A DNA stretch of 8,597 nt from Alphaproteobacteria bacterium (GTDB lineage: Bacteria; Pseudomonadota; Alphaproteobacteria; Sphingomonadales; Rhodothalassiaceae): contig RFIU01000218.1 of the NCBI GenBank assembly GCA_003695555.1, positions 1 through 8,597 of the forward strand, in the 5' to 3' direction. A program made the translations under genes and the position numbers. Positions 1 to 5,923 of the stretch are shown here, piece by piece (the first letter of the stretch is position 1; every line of letters begins with the position of its first letter). The notes under the pieces were generated by a model that was not told where the DNA came from, made no database searches, and worked only from the letters and a program-made list of their open reading frames with translations.

Positions 1-423
1 CCGCTTGGCGCGTGCCTGGCCAGCGAAGAAGCCGCCTCGGGCATGGGCCCGGGTAGCCATGGGACGACCTATGGCGGCAATCATCTGGCGATGGCGGTCG
101 GCAATGCGGTGCTCGACGAGATCCTTGCACCCGGCTTTCTGGCGCATGTCCGTGATATCGGCGAGGAACTGGGGGCGGCCCTCGACGATTTCGCGCGCAC
201 CCATCCCGATCAGGTGGTCGAACCGCGCGGCACCGGCCTGATGCGCGGCCTCAAGCTCGCCGCCGAATTCGATCCTCGCGCGGTGATGCGCAAGGCGCTC
301 GAAAAGCGTCTGCTCATCGTGCCGGCGGGCGACAATGTCATCCGCCTGCTGCCGCCGCTGATCTGCGAGCGCGAACATGTCGAAGAGGCGATGAAGCGTC
401 TCGGTGCGACGCTCGCCGGTTGA
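1..423 (+). CDS. argD: Acetylornithine aminotransferase, 3' part (5' end outside window)
   Basis: This is the C-terminal 140 residues of a PLP-dependent class III aminotransferase that interconverts N-acetylornithine and N-acetylglutamate semialdehyde in cytoplasmic arginine synthesis; many such enzymes also serve as succinyldiaminopimelate aminotransferase in lysine synthesis. The frame is open from base 1 and begins PLGACLASEEAASGM, which in the family lies just after the PLP-binding lysine, so that lysine is off the window. The motif GSHGTTYGGN follows, whose threonine contacts the PLP phosphate of the neighbouring subunit in known structures. Near the end, GTGLMRGL and the NVIRLLPPL segment with the closing helix are typical. 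The residue after GGN is His where Pro is more usual. argF follows 135 bp later on the same strand, the common alphaproteobacterial arrangement. The lysine-pathway role cannot be judged from sequence alone. Confidence 0.95.
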   Translation, partial: PLGACLASEEAASGMGPGSHGTTYGGNHLAMAVGNAVLDEILAPGFLAHVRDIGEELGAALDDFARTHPDQVVEPRGTGLMRGLKLAAEFDPRAVMRKALEKRLLIVPAGDNVIRLLPPLICEREHVEEAMKRLGATLAG

Positions 424-561
424 AAGATGACGGGTCGGCCAACGGCCCGCGGCTTGGACGGTTTCCCCGGGGAGAGGCAGCGAGCGTGCCGCCCGTGAGC
501 ATGGCAGGCGGAGGCGCGCGTCGCTTGTTCTACCGATGACAGGGAATACGGGACAGGTTTG

Positions 562-1482
562 ATGCGGCATTTTCTCGATATTCGTGACCGGACGGGCGAG
601 GATCTTGTTCGCCTTCTCGACCTTGCCAAGCGCCTCAAGACAGCACGCGCCGGCCGACCGAAGGGGGCGTGCGACGATGATCCGGCGCTTGCCGGGCGGC
701 GTCTGCTGATGCTCTTTGAGAAGCCATCCACCCGCACGCGGCTTTCCTTCGATCTGGCGATCCGTCAGCTCGGCGGAGATGCTCTCGATCTCGACGGCGC
801 GAAGCTTCAGCTCGGGCGCGGCGAGAGCATCGAGGACACCGCGCGCATTCTCTCGCTGTTCGGCGACGCGATCGCCTTTCGCGGCCGCCGTCATGCCGAC
901 CTGCTGACCATGGCCGGGGTGGCGCGGGTTCCAGTGATCAATGCGCTGACCGATCGCTCGCATCCCTGTCAGGCGCTCGCCGATCTGCTGACGATCCGAG
1001 AGGAATTCGGCCGGATCGAAGGCTTGGCGGTCGCCTATCTGGGCGATGCCAACAATGTCGCGCGCTCGCTGATGGAAGCGGTGGTGACGGCGGGAGGGGA
1101 ATTCCGTCTCGCCTGCCCGGCGGATATTCCACCGGACGAAGATTTCCGCGCCTTCGCCGCTGCCCATGAGGGACGCGTGCGGCTCGTCCATGATGCCGGC
1201 GAGGCCGCCACGGGCGCGGATGTGATCTATACCGACACCTGGCATTCGATGGGTCTTGAGCACGGCGAGGAAGCGAATGCGATCTTCGCCCCCTTCCGGG
1301 TCGATGCGGCGCTGATGGCGCGGGCCGCCGACCATGCGATCTTCCTGCATTGTCTGCCGGCGCATCGTGGCGAAGAGGTTGTGGCCGAGGTCATCGACGG
1401 GCCTGCCTCGCGCGTCTGGCGGCAGGCGGAAAACCGTCTGCATGCCCAGAAGGCGATCCTGATCGACTGCCTTGCGGATTGA
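562..1482 (+). CDS. argF: Ornithine carbamoyltransferase
   Basis: This enzyme joins carbamoyl phosphate and ornithine to give citrulline in arginine synthesis and acts in the cytoplasm as a homotrimer. The product is 306 residues, the normal family length. The carbamoyl-phosphate motif STRTR is at 56-60, HPCQ at 134-137, DANNVARSL at 162-170, the ornithine-binding D225 with SMG at 229-231, and the catalytic HCLPAHR at 263-269. All key residues are present, so it should be active. It reads TDTWHSMG, where Val is more usual than His before SMG. The ATG at 562 is preferred; a TTG directly before it at 559 could add one residue. The only Shine-Dalgarno-like sequence is a weak ACAGG at 553-557. 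It lies between argD and hslO on the same strand, consistent with one transcript. Confidence 0.96.
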   Translation: MRHFLDIRDRTGEDLVRLLDLAKRLKTARAGRPKGACDDDPALAGRRLLMLFEKPSTRTRLSFDLAIRQLGGDALDLDGAKLQLGRGESIEDTARILSLFGDAIAFRGRRHADLLTMAGVARVPVINALTDRSHPCQALADLLTIREEFGRIEGLAVAYLGDANNVARSLMEAVVTAGGEFRLACPADIPPDEDFRAFAAAHEGRVRLVHDAGEAATGADVIYTDTWHSMGLEHGEEANAIFAPFRVDAALMARAADHAIFLHCLPAHRGEEVVAEVIDGPASRVWRQAENRLHAQKAILIDCLAD

Positions 1483-1548
1483 CCTGCCGCGGCACTTGAA
1501 GCGGGCGTGCAGGCACGCCATTTCGCCAAGCACCCACCGTTCCCGACG

Positions 1549-1556
1549 AAGAGGAG
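1549..1556 (+). promoter_or_regulatory. Ribosome binding site of hslO
   Basis: AAGAGGAG lies 10 bases before the GTG at 1567. It decides the start of hslO, because the longer frame opening with GTG at 1507 has no comparable site and would add 20 residues that do not resemble Hsp33. Confidence 0.6.
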
Positions 1557-1566
1557 CCCAAGCCTC

Positions 1567-2562
1567 GTGAGCGATCGTCATTCAGCAAAACGCCCGCCGC
1601 GCCCCGACGACCGACCGATCGTCGTCGCTGCCGAGGGGAGCAGGGACGACCGGGTGCGACCCTTTTCGCTCGAGCGCGTACCGGTGCGCGGGCGTATCGT
1701 GCGGCTCGGGCCGATGCTTGATGAGATCCTTGCCCTGCATGGCTATCCGGAAGCCATCGCCGGGCAACTGGCGCGTCTCTCGGCGCTTGCCGCCCTGCTC
1801 GGATCGATGCTGAAGACGAAGGGGCGGGTGACCGTTCAGGCACGCGGACAGGCGGATGCACCGCTCTCCTTCATGGTCGCCGACTATCGGGCGCCGGATG
1901 GTCCGGGCGAGGCGGCGGGTCTGCGCGCCTATGCCGCCTTCGACGAGGCGGCGGCCGCGCGTCTGGACGAGGATGCCGATCTCGTCGCCTGGTGCGGGTC
2001 GCGCGGTGATCTCGCCTTCACCCTCGAATCCGGACCGAAGGCCGAGCGCTGGCAGGGCATCGTGCCGCTCGTCGATGGCGATCTGGCACGCGCCGCCGAA
2101 CATTATTTCGAGCAGTCCGAACAGATCCCGACCCGCCTCACGCTTGCTGCCGGGCGACGCGGAACCGCGCTTGCAGGCTGGCGCGCAGGTGGACTGCTGA
2201 TCCAGCACATGCCGACCGGCGGCAACGAGGAGAGAGAGGCGGATACCGACGGCTGGCCGCGGGTTCAGATGCTGTTCGAGACGCTGCGCGCCGACGAGCT
2301 GCTCGATCCCGTCCTTGATGACGATGCGCTGCTCTGGCGCCTCTTCCATGAAGAGGGCGTACGGGTCTTCGCCCCCGTGCCGCTCGCTCATCGCTGCAGC
2401 TGTTCGCGCGACAAGGTGTGTGCCGTGGTCGCGGAGCTTTCCTCGGACGAACGTGAACACCTGATCGGCGAGGACGGGGCGATCTCGGTCCGTTGCCAGT
2501 TCTGCGGGCGTGCCTATCATCTGGATCCGAGCGATTTCGCCACCGTCGAGCAGGGCGGGTAA
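1567..2562 (+). CDS. hslO: Hsp33 family redox-regulated molecular chaperone
   Basis: Hsp33 is a cytoplasmic holdase. In the reduced state four cysteines hold zinc and the protein is inactive; oxidation releases zinc, unfolds the linker and exposes the site that binds unfolding proteins. The product is 331 residues with a GTG start, slightly longer than E. coli Hsp33. The N-terminal domain includes RGRIVRLGP and LSALAALLGSMLKTKGRVTVQ; HYFEQSEQIPTRL lies in the middle. The C-terminal zinc centre is intact: Cys277 and Cys279 (CSC) and Cys310 and Cys313 (CQFC), with 30 residues between the pairs, followed by GRAYHLD. A further Cys285 lies in the linker just after the first pair. It starts 84 bp after argF, so cotranscription is likely; argF-hslO linkage is common in alphaproteobacteria. 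Confidence 0.95.
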   Translation: MSDRHSAKRPPRPDDRPIVVAAEGSRDDRVRPFSLERVPVRGRIVRLGPMLDEILALHGYPEAIAGQLARLSALAALLGSMLKTKGRVTVQARGQADAPLSFMVADYRAPDGPGEAAGLRAYAAFDEAAAARLDEDADLVAWCGSRGDLAFTLESGPKAERWQGIVPLVDGDLARAAEHYFEQSEQIPTRLTLAAGRRGTALAGWRAGGLLIQHMPTGGNEEREADTDGWPRVQMLFETLRADELLDPVLDDDALLWRLFHEEGVRVFAPVPLAHRCSCSRDKVCAVVAELSSDEREHLIGEDGAISVRCQFCGRAYHLDPSDFATVEQGG

Positions 2563-2663
2563 AGCGGCGCGCGGCCAAGGGATCAGGATCGAACGACGGG
2601 CATGTCGCCTTGCGCGACCCTGCGCCCCTTTCTGGAAGGGCAATCGGCAAAACGGGTGTGTGC
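2563..2663. other. Convergent intergenic gap between hslO and gloA
   Basis: Two genes end facing each other across these 101 bases, so transcription from both sides should stop here. An imperfect hairpin can be drawn around GTCG-ccttgcg-CGAC with flanking GGGC and GCCC (about 2598-2631), and a short one with CCCTT and AAGGG arms follows at about 2629-2643. Neither is followed by a T-run on either strand, so no intrinsic terminator is called. Nothing else is visible. Confidence 0.3.
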
Positions 2664-3110
2664 CTACCACTCGCCGACGTTCGGCATCGATGCCCAGGGC
2701 TCGGCCGGTGCCAGTGGTTCGCCGCGCTGCAACAGCTCGATCGAAATGCCTTCCGGCGAGCGGACGAAGGCCATCCAGCCGTCGCGCGGCGGCCGGTTGA
2801 TGGTCACCCCGGCGTCCATCAGCCTTTGGCAGGTTTCATAGATGTCGTCCACACGGAAGGCGAGATGACCGAAATTGCGCCCGCCGGGGTAGTCCTGCGG
2901 ATCCCAGTTCCAGGTCAGTTCGACGAGCGGCGCATGATCGCGCTTCGCCCGTTCGAGATCGCCGGGCGCGGCCAGGAAGACGAGCGTGAAACGCCCCTTT
3001 TCGTACTCCTTGCGATGGAGCTCGACGAGGCCGAGCCTGCCGCACCAGAAGTCAAGCGCGGCATCGAGATCCTTCACGCGCACCATCGCATGCAGATATT
3101 CCATCGCCAT
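2664..3110 (-). CDS. gloA: Glyoxalase I (lactoylglutathione lyase), VOC family
   Basis: Glyoxalase I isomerises the hemithioacetal of methylglyoxal and glutathione to S-lactoylglutathione, the first step of cytoplasmic methylglyoxal detoxification. The product is 148 residues. Aligned by motif to E. coli GloA, all four metal ligands are present: His7 (YLHAMVRV), Glu64 (VELTWNW), His82 (FGHLAFRV) and Glu125 (ISIELLQ). The two halves form the usual paired beta-alpha-beta units of the vicinal-oxygen-chelate fold. The compact length resembles the bacterial, often nickel-dependent, class, which is inferred and not proved. The ATG at 3110 is chosen because AAGGGAGAA lies upstream at good spacing; the frame extends to 3164, but the added residues are Pro/Arg-rich and unlike the family. 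It lies 64 bp downstream of rlmN on the same strand and may share its transcript. A VOC enzyme with another substrate is possible but less likely. Confidence 0.9.
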   Translation of the reverse strand: MAMEYLHAMVRVKDLDAALDFWCGRLGLVELHRKEYEKGRFTLVFLAAPGDLERAKRDHAPLVELTWNWDPQDYPGGRNFGHLAFRVDDIYETCQRLMDAGVTINRPPRDGWMAFVRSPEGISIELLQRGEPLAPAEPWASMPNVGEW

Positions 3111-3116
3111 CGCGTC

Positions 3117-3125
3117 TTCTCCCTT
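3117..3125 (-). promoter_or_regulatory. Ribosome binding site of gloA
   Basis: On the minus strand this reads AAGGGAGAA, with the GGGAG core eight bases before the ATG at 3110. It supports that start over the in-frame ATG at 3164. Confidence 0.55.
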
Positions 3126-3174
3126 GTCCGTAGTCCTGGGGCGGGCGGGACCCCCTGCGGCCACCCTCTGCTCT

Positions 3175-4356
3175 TCAGCCCCGCGCAGTGCGCCGCCGGC
3201 GCTCGCTCGCGCTCTTCAGCTGTCCGCAGGCGGCCATGATGTCGCGCCCGCGCGGGGTTCGCACCGGGGCCGAAATGCCGGATGAGAAGACAATCTCGGA
3301 AAAGCGTTCTATCCGCGTCCAGTCCGAGCATTCATAGGCGCTGCCCGGCCAGGGATTGAAGGGGATCAGATTCACCTTCGCCGGGATCCGGTGGTGGCGC
3401 AGCAGTCGCACCAGTTCGCGGGCATCCGCGTCCGAATCATTGACCCCCTTCAGCATTACGTATTCGAAGGTGATCCGTCGCGCATTGTTGGCGCCGGGAT
3501 AGCTCGCACAGGCCTCGAGCAGTTCGGCGATCTTCCACTTGCGGTTCAGCGGCACGATCTCGTCGCGGATCTCGTCGCGCACGGCATGCAGCGAAACCGC
3601 GAGATTGACGCCGATCTCTTCACCACAGCGCGCCATCATCGGCACCACACCGGCGGTGGACAGCGTGATCCGGCGGCGCGAAAGCTGAATGCCGTTCTCG
3701 TCCATGACGGTCTCGAGAGCCTTCTTCACATTCTCGAAATTGTAGAGCGGCTCGCCCATGCCCATCATCACGATATTGGTCAGTCGGCGATCGGCGGTGG
3801 GTGCGGTCCATTCGTCGAGCGCATCGCGGGCAAGCATCACCTGACCGAGGATCTCTGCACTGGTCAGATTGCGCACCAGGCGCATCGTGCCGGTGTGGCA
3901 GAAGCGGCAGTTCAGGGTGCAGCCGACCTGGCTCGAAACGCACAACGTGCCGCGATCGTCCTCGGGGATGAAGACGCATTCGGCCTCCGCCCCGTCGGAA
4001 AAGCGCAGCAGCCACTTGCGGGTGCCGTCGGACGAGACGAGCGCTTCGCGCACCTCGGGCCGCGAGATGCGGAAATGGCGAGCGAGCAGGCCGCGCATCT
4101 CTTTCGCGACATTGGTCATCGCCGCGAAGTCGGTGACCCCGCGGTGGTGTACCCAGTGCCAGACCTGCTGGGCACGCATCTTGCGCTCGCGCTCCGCCAC
4201 GCCGATATCGGCCAGCGCCGCCTTCAGCTCGTCCTTCGACAGGCCGAGCAGGTCGATGCGCGCGTCGCTTGTCGCCGGATCAGGGCGCGGGACGACGACG
4301 GGCTCTGTCGGCCCGGGGGCGGGCATCGGTGAAGCCGTGGGGGCAGTATCGGTCAT
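3175..4356 (-). CDS. rlmN: Dual-specificity 23S rRNA A2503 / tRNA A37 C2-methyltransferase RlmN
   Basis: RlmN is a radical-SAM enzyme that methylates C2 of adenine 2503 in 23S rRNA and of A37 in some tRNAs, supporting translational accuracy. From the ATG at 4356 it has 393 residues. The iron-sulfur motif is CTLNCRFC with Cys146, Cys150 and Cys153. The two catalytic cysteines of the family are also there: Cys139 in TLCVSSQVGC and Cys377 in the C-terminal RDIMAACGQL. GMGEPLYNFENV, the RRITLSTAG stretch and NLAVSLHA are typical. A Cfr-type 8-methyltransferase is unlikely given the close match to RlmN motifs. The N-terminus is uncertain: residues 2-25 are Pro/Thr/Ala-rich, the nearest Shine-Dalgarno-like GAGGAA is about 15 bases upstream, and the frame stays open to 4530. 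It follows ialB on the same strand. Confidence 0.95.
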   Translation of the reverse strand: MTDTAPTASPMPAPGPTEPVVVPRPDPATSDARIDLLGLSKDELKAALADIGVAERERKMRAQQVWHWVHHRGVTDFAAMTNVAKEMRGLLARHFRISRPEVREALVSSDGTRKWLLRFSDGAEAECVFIPEDDRGTLCVSSQVGCTLNCRFCHTGTMRLVRNLTSAEILGQVMLARDALDEWTAPTADRRLTNIVMMGMGEPLYNFENVKKALETVMDENGIQLSRRRITLSTAGVVPMMARCGEEIGVNLAVSLHAVRDEIRDEIVPLNRKWKIAELLEACASYPGANNARRITFEYVMLKGVNDSDADARELVRLLRHHRIPAKVNLIPFNPWPGSAYECSDWTRIERFSEIVFSSGISAPVRTPRGRDIMAACGQLKSASERRRRTARG

Positions 4357-4530
4357 CGGCAGTCGAATCCGTTCCTCAGTCAATGCGAAGGGGCCGGGTA
4401 AAAAGGCGAAGTCATGCTCCTTCTCGCAGTCCATGTAGGCGATCGGACCGGCTTGCGCGAGTCCGAATGGCAGGCCGAAGCGCATGAACATGCCATTTTG
4501 CCGCTGGTCCAGCCGCGGGGCGGGCGTCAT
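4357..4530 (-). other. In-frame open extension upstream of rlmN
   Basis: These 58 codons are open and in frame with rlmN. Their first ATG (4528-4530) directly abuts the TAA stop of ialB. The translation includes MRFGLPFGLAQAGP and later DFAFLPGPFALTEERIRLP, which is not a known RlmN domain as far as I can tell. No good ribosome binding site precedes the ATGs at 4530, 4491, 4485 or 4434. It may be the 5' leader of rlmN, a real N-terminal extension, or chance openness in GC-rich DNA. No terminator or convincing promoter was seen in it. Confidence 0.3.
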
Positions 4531-5139
4531 TTAGCGCATTCCGCAGGCCTTCGAGATGGCATTGTAGGCGGCGGTAAAGCCTTTTAGCGAATAGCGATCA
4601 GTGGTGCGGGTGCCGCGCGTCGAAACGCCGGCCGCCGTCATTTTCAGCCCCCGCTTCATCGCCGCGACCAGTGCCTGGTCGTCCTTTTCCGAATAGGTCC
4701 AGGCGCCGTCGCCTTCGGTGAACAGCTTGAAGCGACGCTTGCCGTCCACTCTTACCACCACTTCCGAGCCGGGCTTTAAGGGATATCCCATCACGAAATT
4801 GACCTGATCGCGGATCTTCGCGCGCGGCCGGTGGGTGACCGTCACATAGATCCGGCCGCGCCGCACGCCCTTGCGGCTCGCACGCCAGGACTTCGGGGTC
4901 GAGACCATGTAGCAGATCGTGCTGCCGTCGCGCTCCTTCAGGGTGAAAGCGTCCCAGTCGCGATATCCGCCGATGAATTTCGGTTTTTCGGCAGCCCTCG
5001 CGGCCGAACCCGCCGGCACCGTCATGACGGCGGCGACCGGCAGCAGCCATGTGAGCACGAGGATCACGCCAAGGCGACGCCAGCCTGCGTGCTGCCTGTG
5101 ACGGCCGGTCGGGCCGATGGTCTGGAATCGATCCGTCAT
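4531..5139 (-). CDS. Invasion-associated locus B (IalB) family exported protein
   Basis: This is a 202-residue secreted protein of the IalB family, named after a Bartonella factor linked to red-cell invasion but widespread in free-living alphaproteobacteria, where its biochemical role is unclear. The N-terminus has a basic stretch (RHRQHAGWRR), a hydrophobic core at about 23-41 and a likely signal-peptidase site near ARAA/EKP at 47-51. The mature part shows GGYRDWDAF, TICYMVSTPKSW, YVTVTHRPR and a C-terminal TDRYSLKGFTAAYNAI. Cys76 and Cys199 are the only cysteines in the mature chain and could form a disulfide in the periplasm. GAGGG at 5149-5153, nine bases before the ATG, is a good ribosome binding site lying inside the upstream gene. 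Its start overlaps that gene's stop as ATGA, so coupled translation is likely. Confidence 0.9.
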   Translation of the reverse strand: MTDRFQTIGPTGRHRQHAGWRRLGVILVLTWLLPVAAVMTVPAGSAARAAEKPKFIGGYRDWDAFTLKERDGSTICYMVSTPKSWRASRKGVRRGRIYVTVTHRPRAKIRDQVNFVMGYPLKPGSEVVVRVDGKRRFKLFTEGDGAWTYSEKDDQALVAAMKRGLKMTAAGVSTRGTRTTDRYSLKGFTAAYNAISKACGMR

Positions 5140-5720
5140 GCGCTCTTTCCCTCGTTTCCGCCTTTCCCGCCGTTCTTCCCGCGATGCCGGATCACCGGTC
5201 CGCCATGGACATGTTCCGGCAGCCCTTCGATCGGCGCGCCGGCTCGCACTGCGCGAGGCGCGAAGCGGCCGTAGGAGATCAGCCGATCATACATCACGAT
5301 CGCCCCCGTCGTCGCGACATTGAGCGAGAATTTCGTCGGAATCCGGACCACATGATGGCACCGTGCGAGCGCCTCGGCCGACAGCCCGAAGCGTTCGGCG
5401 CCGAGCAGATAGACGGCGCGAAGCGGATGGCGGAAGCTCGGCAGGTCGATCGCCTCGTCGGTGAGCTCGACACCGATCAGCCGGCCGCCCTTCGGCAGCA
5501 CGAGCTGATCAATGGACTCATATTCGTAATAGGGCAGGGAATCGACCGAGCGGGCCGTGTCGGAATACGCCCTGGTGATTTCGGGCCCCGGATCCGCCTT
5601 GTAGTTCGGGCGGATGGCAAAGACGAAGGCCGCCCCGAAGCCGTGCGCGGTGCGGATCAGATTGCCGATATTTCCGGGCTTCGATACCCGCTCGATCCCG
5701 ATCGCGAAATACCCGCGCAT
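5136..5720 (-). CDS. SpoU/TrmH-family RNA methyltransferase
   Basis: This is a SAM-dependent knotted (SPOUT) methyltransferase, probably a 2'-O-ribose methylase of tRNA or rRNA; the target nucleoside cannot be read from sequence. All three family motifs are visible in the 194 residues: motif 1 NIGNLIRTAHGFGA at 17-30 with Asn17 and Arg23, motif 2 LLGAERFGLS at 105-114 with Glu109, and motif 3 IPTKFSLNVATTGAIVMYD at 127-145 with Asn134. It lacks the extra RNA-binding N-terminal domain of RlmB-type enzymes. The C-terminus ends in a Lys/Gly-rich tail (GKNGGKGGNEGKSA) that may contact RNA. The ATG at 5720 has a short AAGGG just upstream. It is the first gene of a minus-strand group running through ialB and rlmN to gloA. 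Confidence 0.92.
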   Translation of the reverse strand: MRGYFAIGIERVSKPGNIGNLIRTAHGFGAAFVFAIRPNYKADPGPEITRAYSDTARSVDSLPYYEYESIDQLVLPKGGRLIGVELTDEAIDLPSFRHPLRAVYLLGAERFGLSAEALARCHHVVRIPTKFSLNVATTGAIVMYDRLISYGRFAPRAVRAGAPIEGLPEHVHGGPVIRHRGKNGGKGGNEGKSA

Positions 5721-5923
5721 GGCCCTTGTTCACCCGAATGACGGTACGCCTCAATTCGCAGTATCGAGACTTGATTAGAGACATGACACGATGCGCGCAA
5801 GCCGCGCCCCTTCATCCAGGAATACATGCCGCTCCATTCATGCTCGGATGAGCGCGAAAGGCGAAGGCAGGGTCAGTTCGTCCTTTTGGGATACTGTTTC
5901 AGCGCTGGCTCGCCCCGCCCCCC
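5721..5923. other. Intergenic region between the ABC exporter and the RNA methyltransferase
   Basis: This 203-bp gap lies between two minus-strand genes and is less GC-rich than its surroundings. It holds the possible promoter noted at 5760-5789. I see no convincing intrinsic terminator after the exporter gene and no well-supported small gene or double-glycine leader peptide. Confidence 0.4.
5760..5789 (-). promoter_or_regulatory. Possible sigma-70-type promoter of the RNA methyltransferase-ialB group
   Basis: On the minus strand, GTGTCA (5784-5789) and GATACT (5760-5765) are separated by 18 bases, each matching four of six consensus positions. They sit in a locally AT-richer stretch about 40 bases before the ATG at 5720. 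The call rests on resemblance only. Confidence 0.3.

Noticed and set aside
424..558. Gap between argD and argF considered for an attenuator or a small gene
   Set aside because: Only short GC-rich self-complementary stretches such as GGCC-AAC-GGCC are seen, without a T-run or an ORF with good signals.
2598..2643. Hairpins between hslO and gloA considered as a bidirectional terminator
   Set aside because: The stems are short or imperfect and no T-run follows on either strand.
1582..2670. A 362-codon minus-strand frame antisense to hslO
   Set aside because: Hsp33 on the plus strand is unambiguous, and this frame is its shadow with no family resemblance.
2493..3239. A 248-codon plus-strand frame across the hslO end and gloA
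   Set aside because: It overlaps the conserved end of Hsp33 and runs antisense to gloA, whose four metal ligands are present.
3391..4332. A 313-codon plus-strand frame antisense to rlmN
   Set aside because: It overlaps a clearly recognised RlmN with all catalytic cysteines; the product has no recognisable motif and antisense-like composition.
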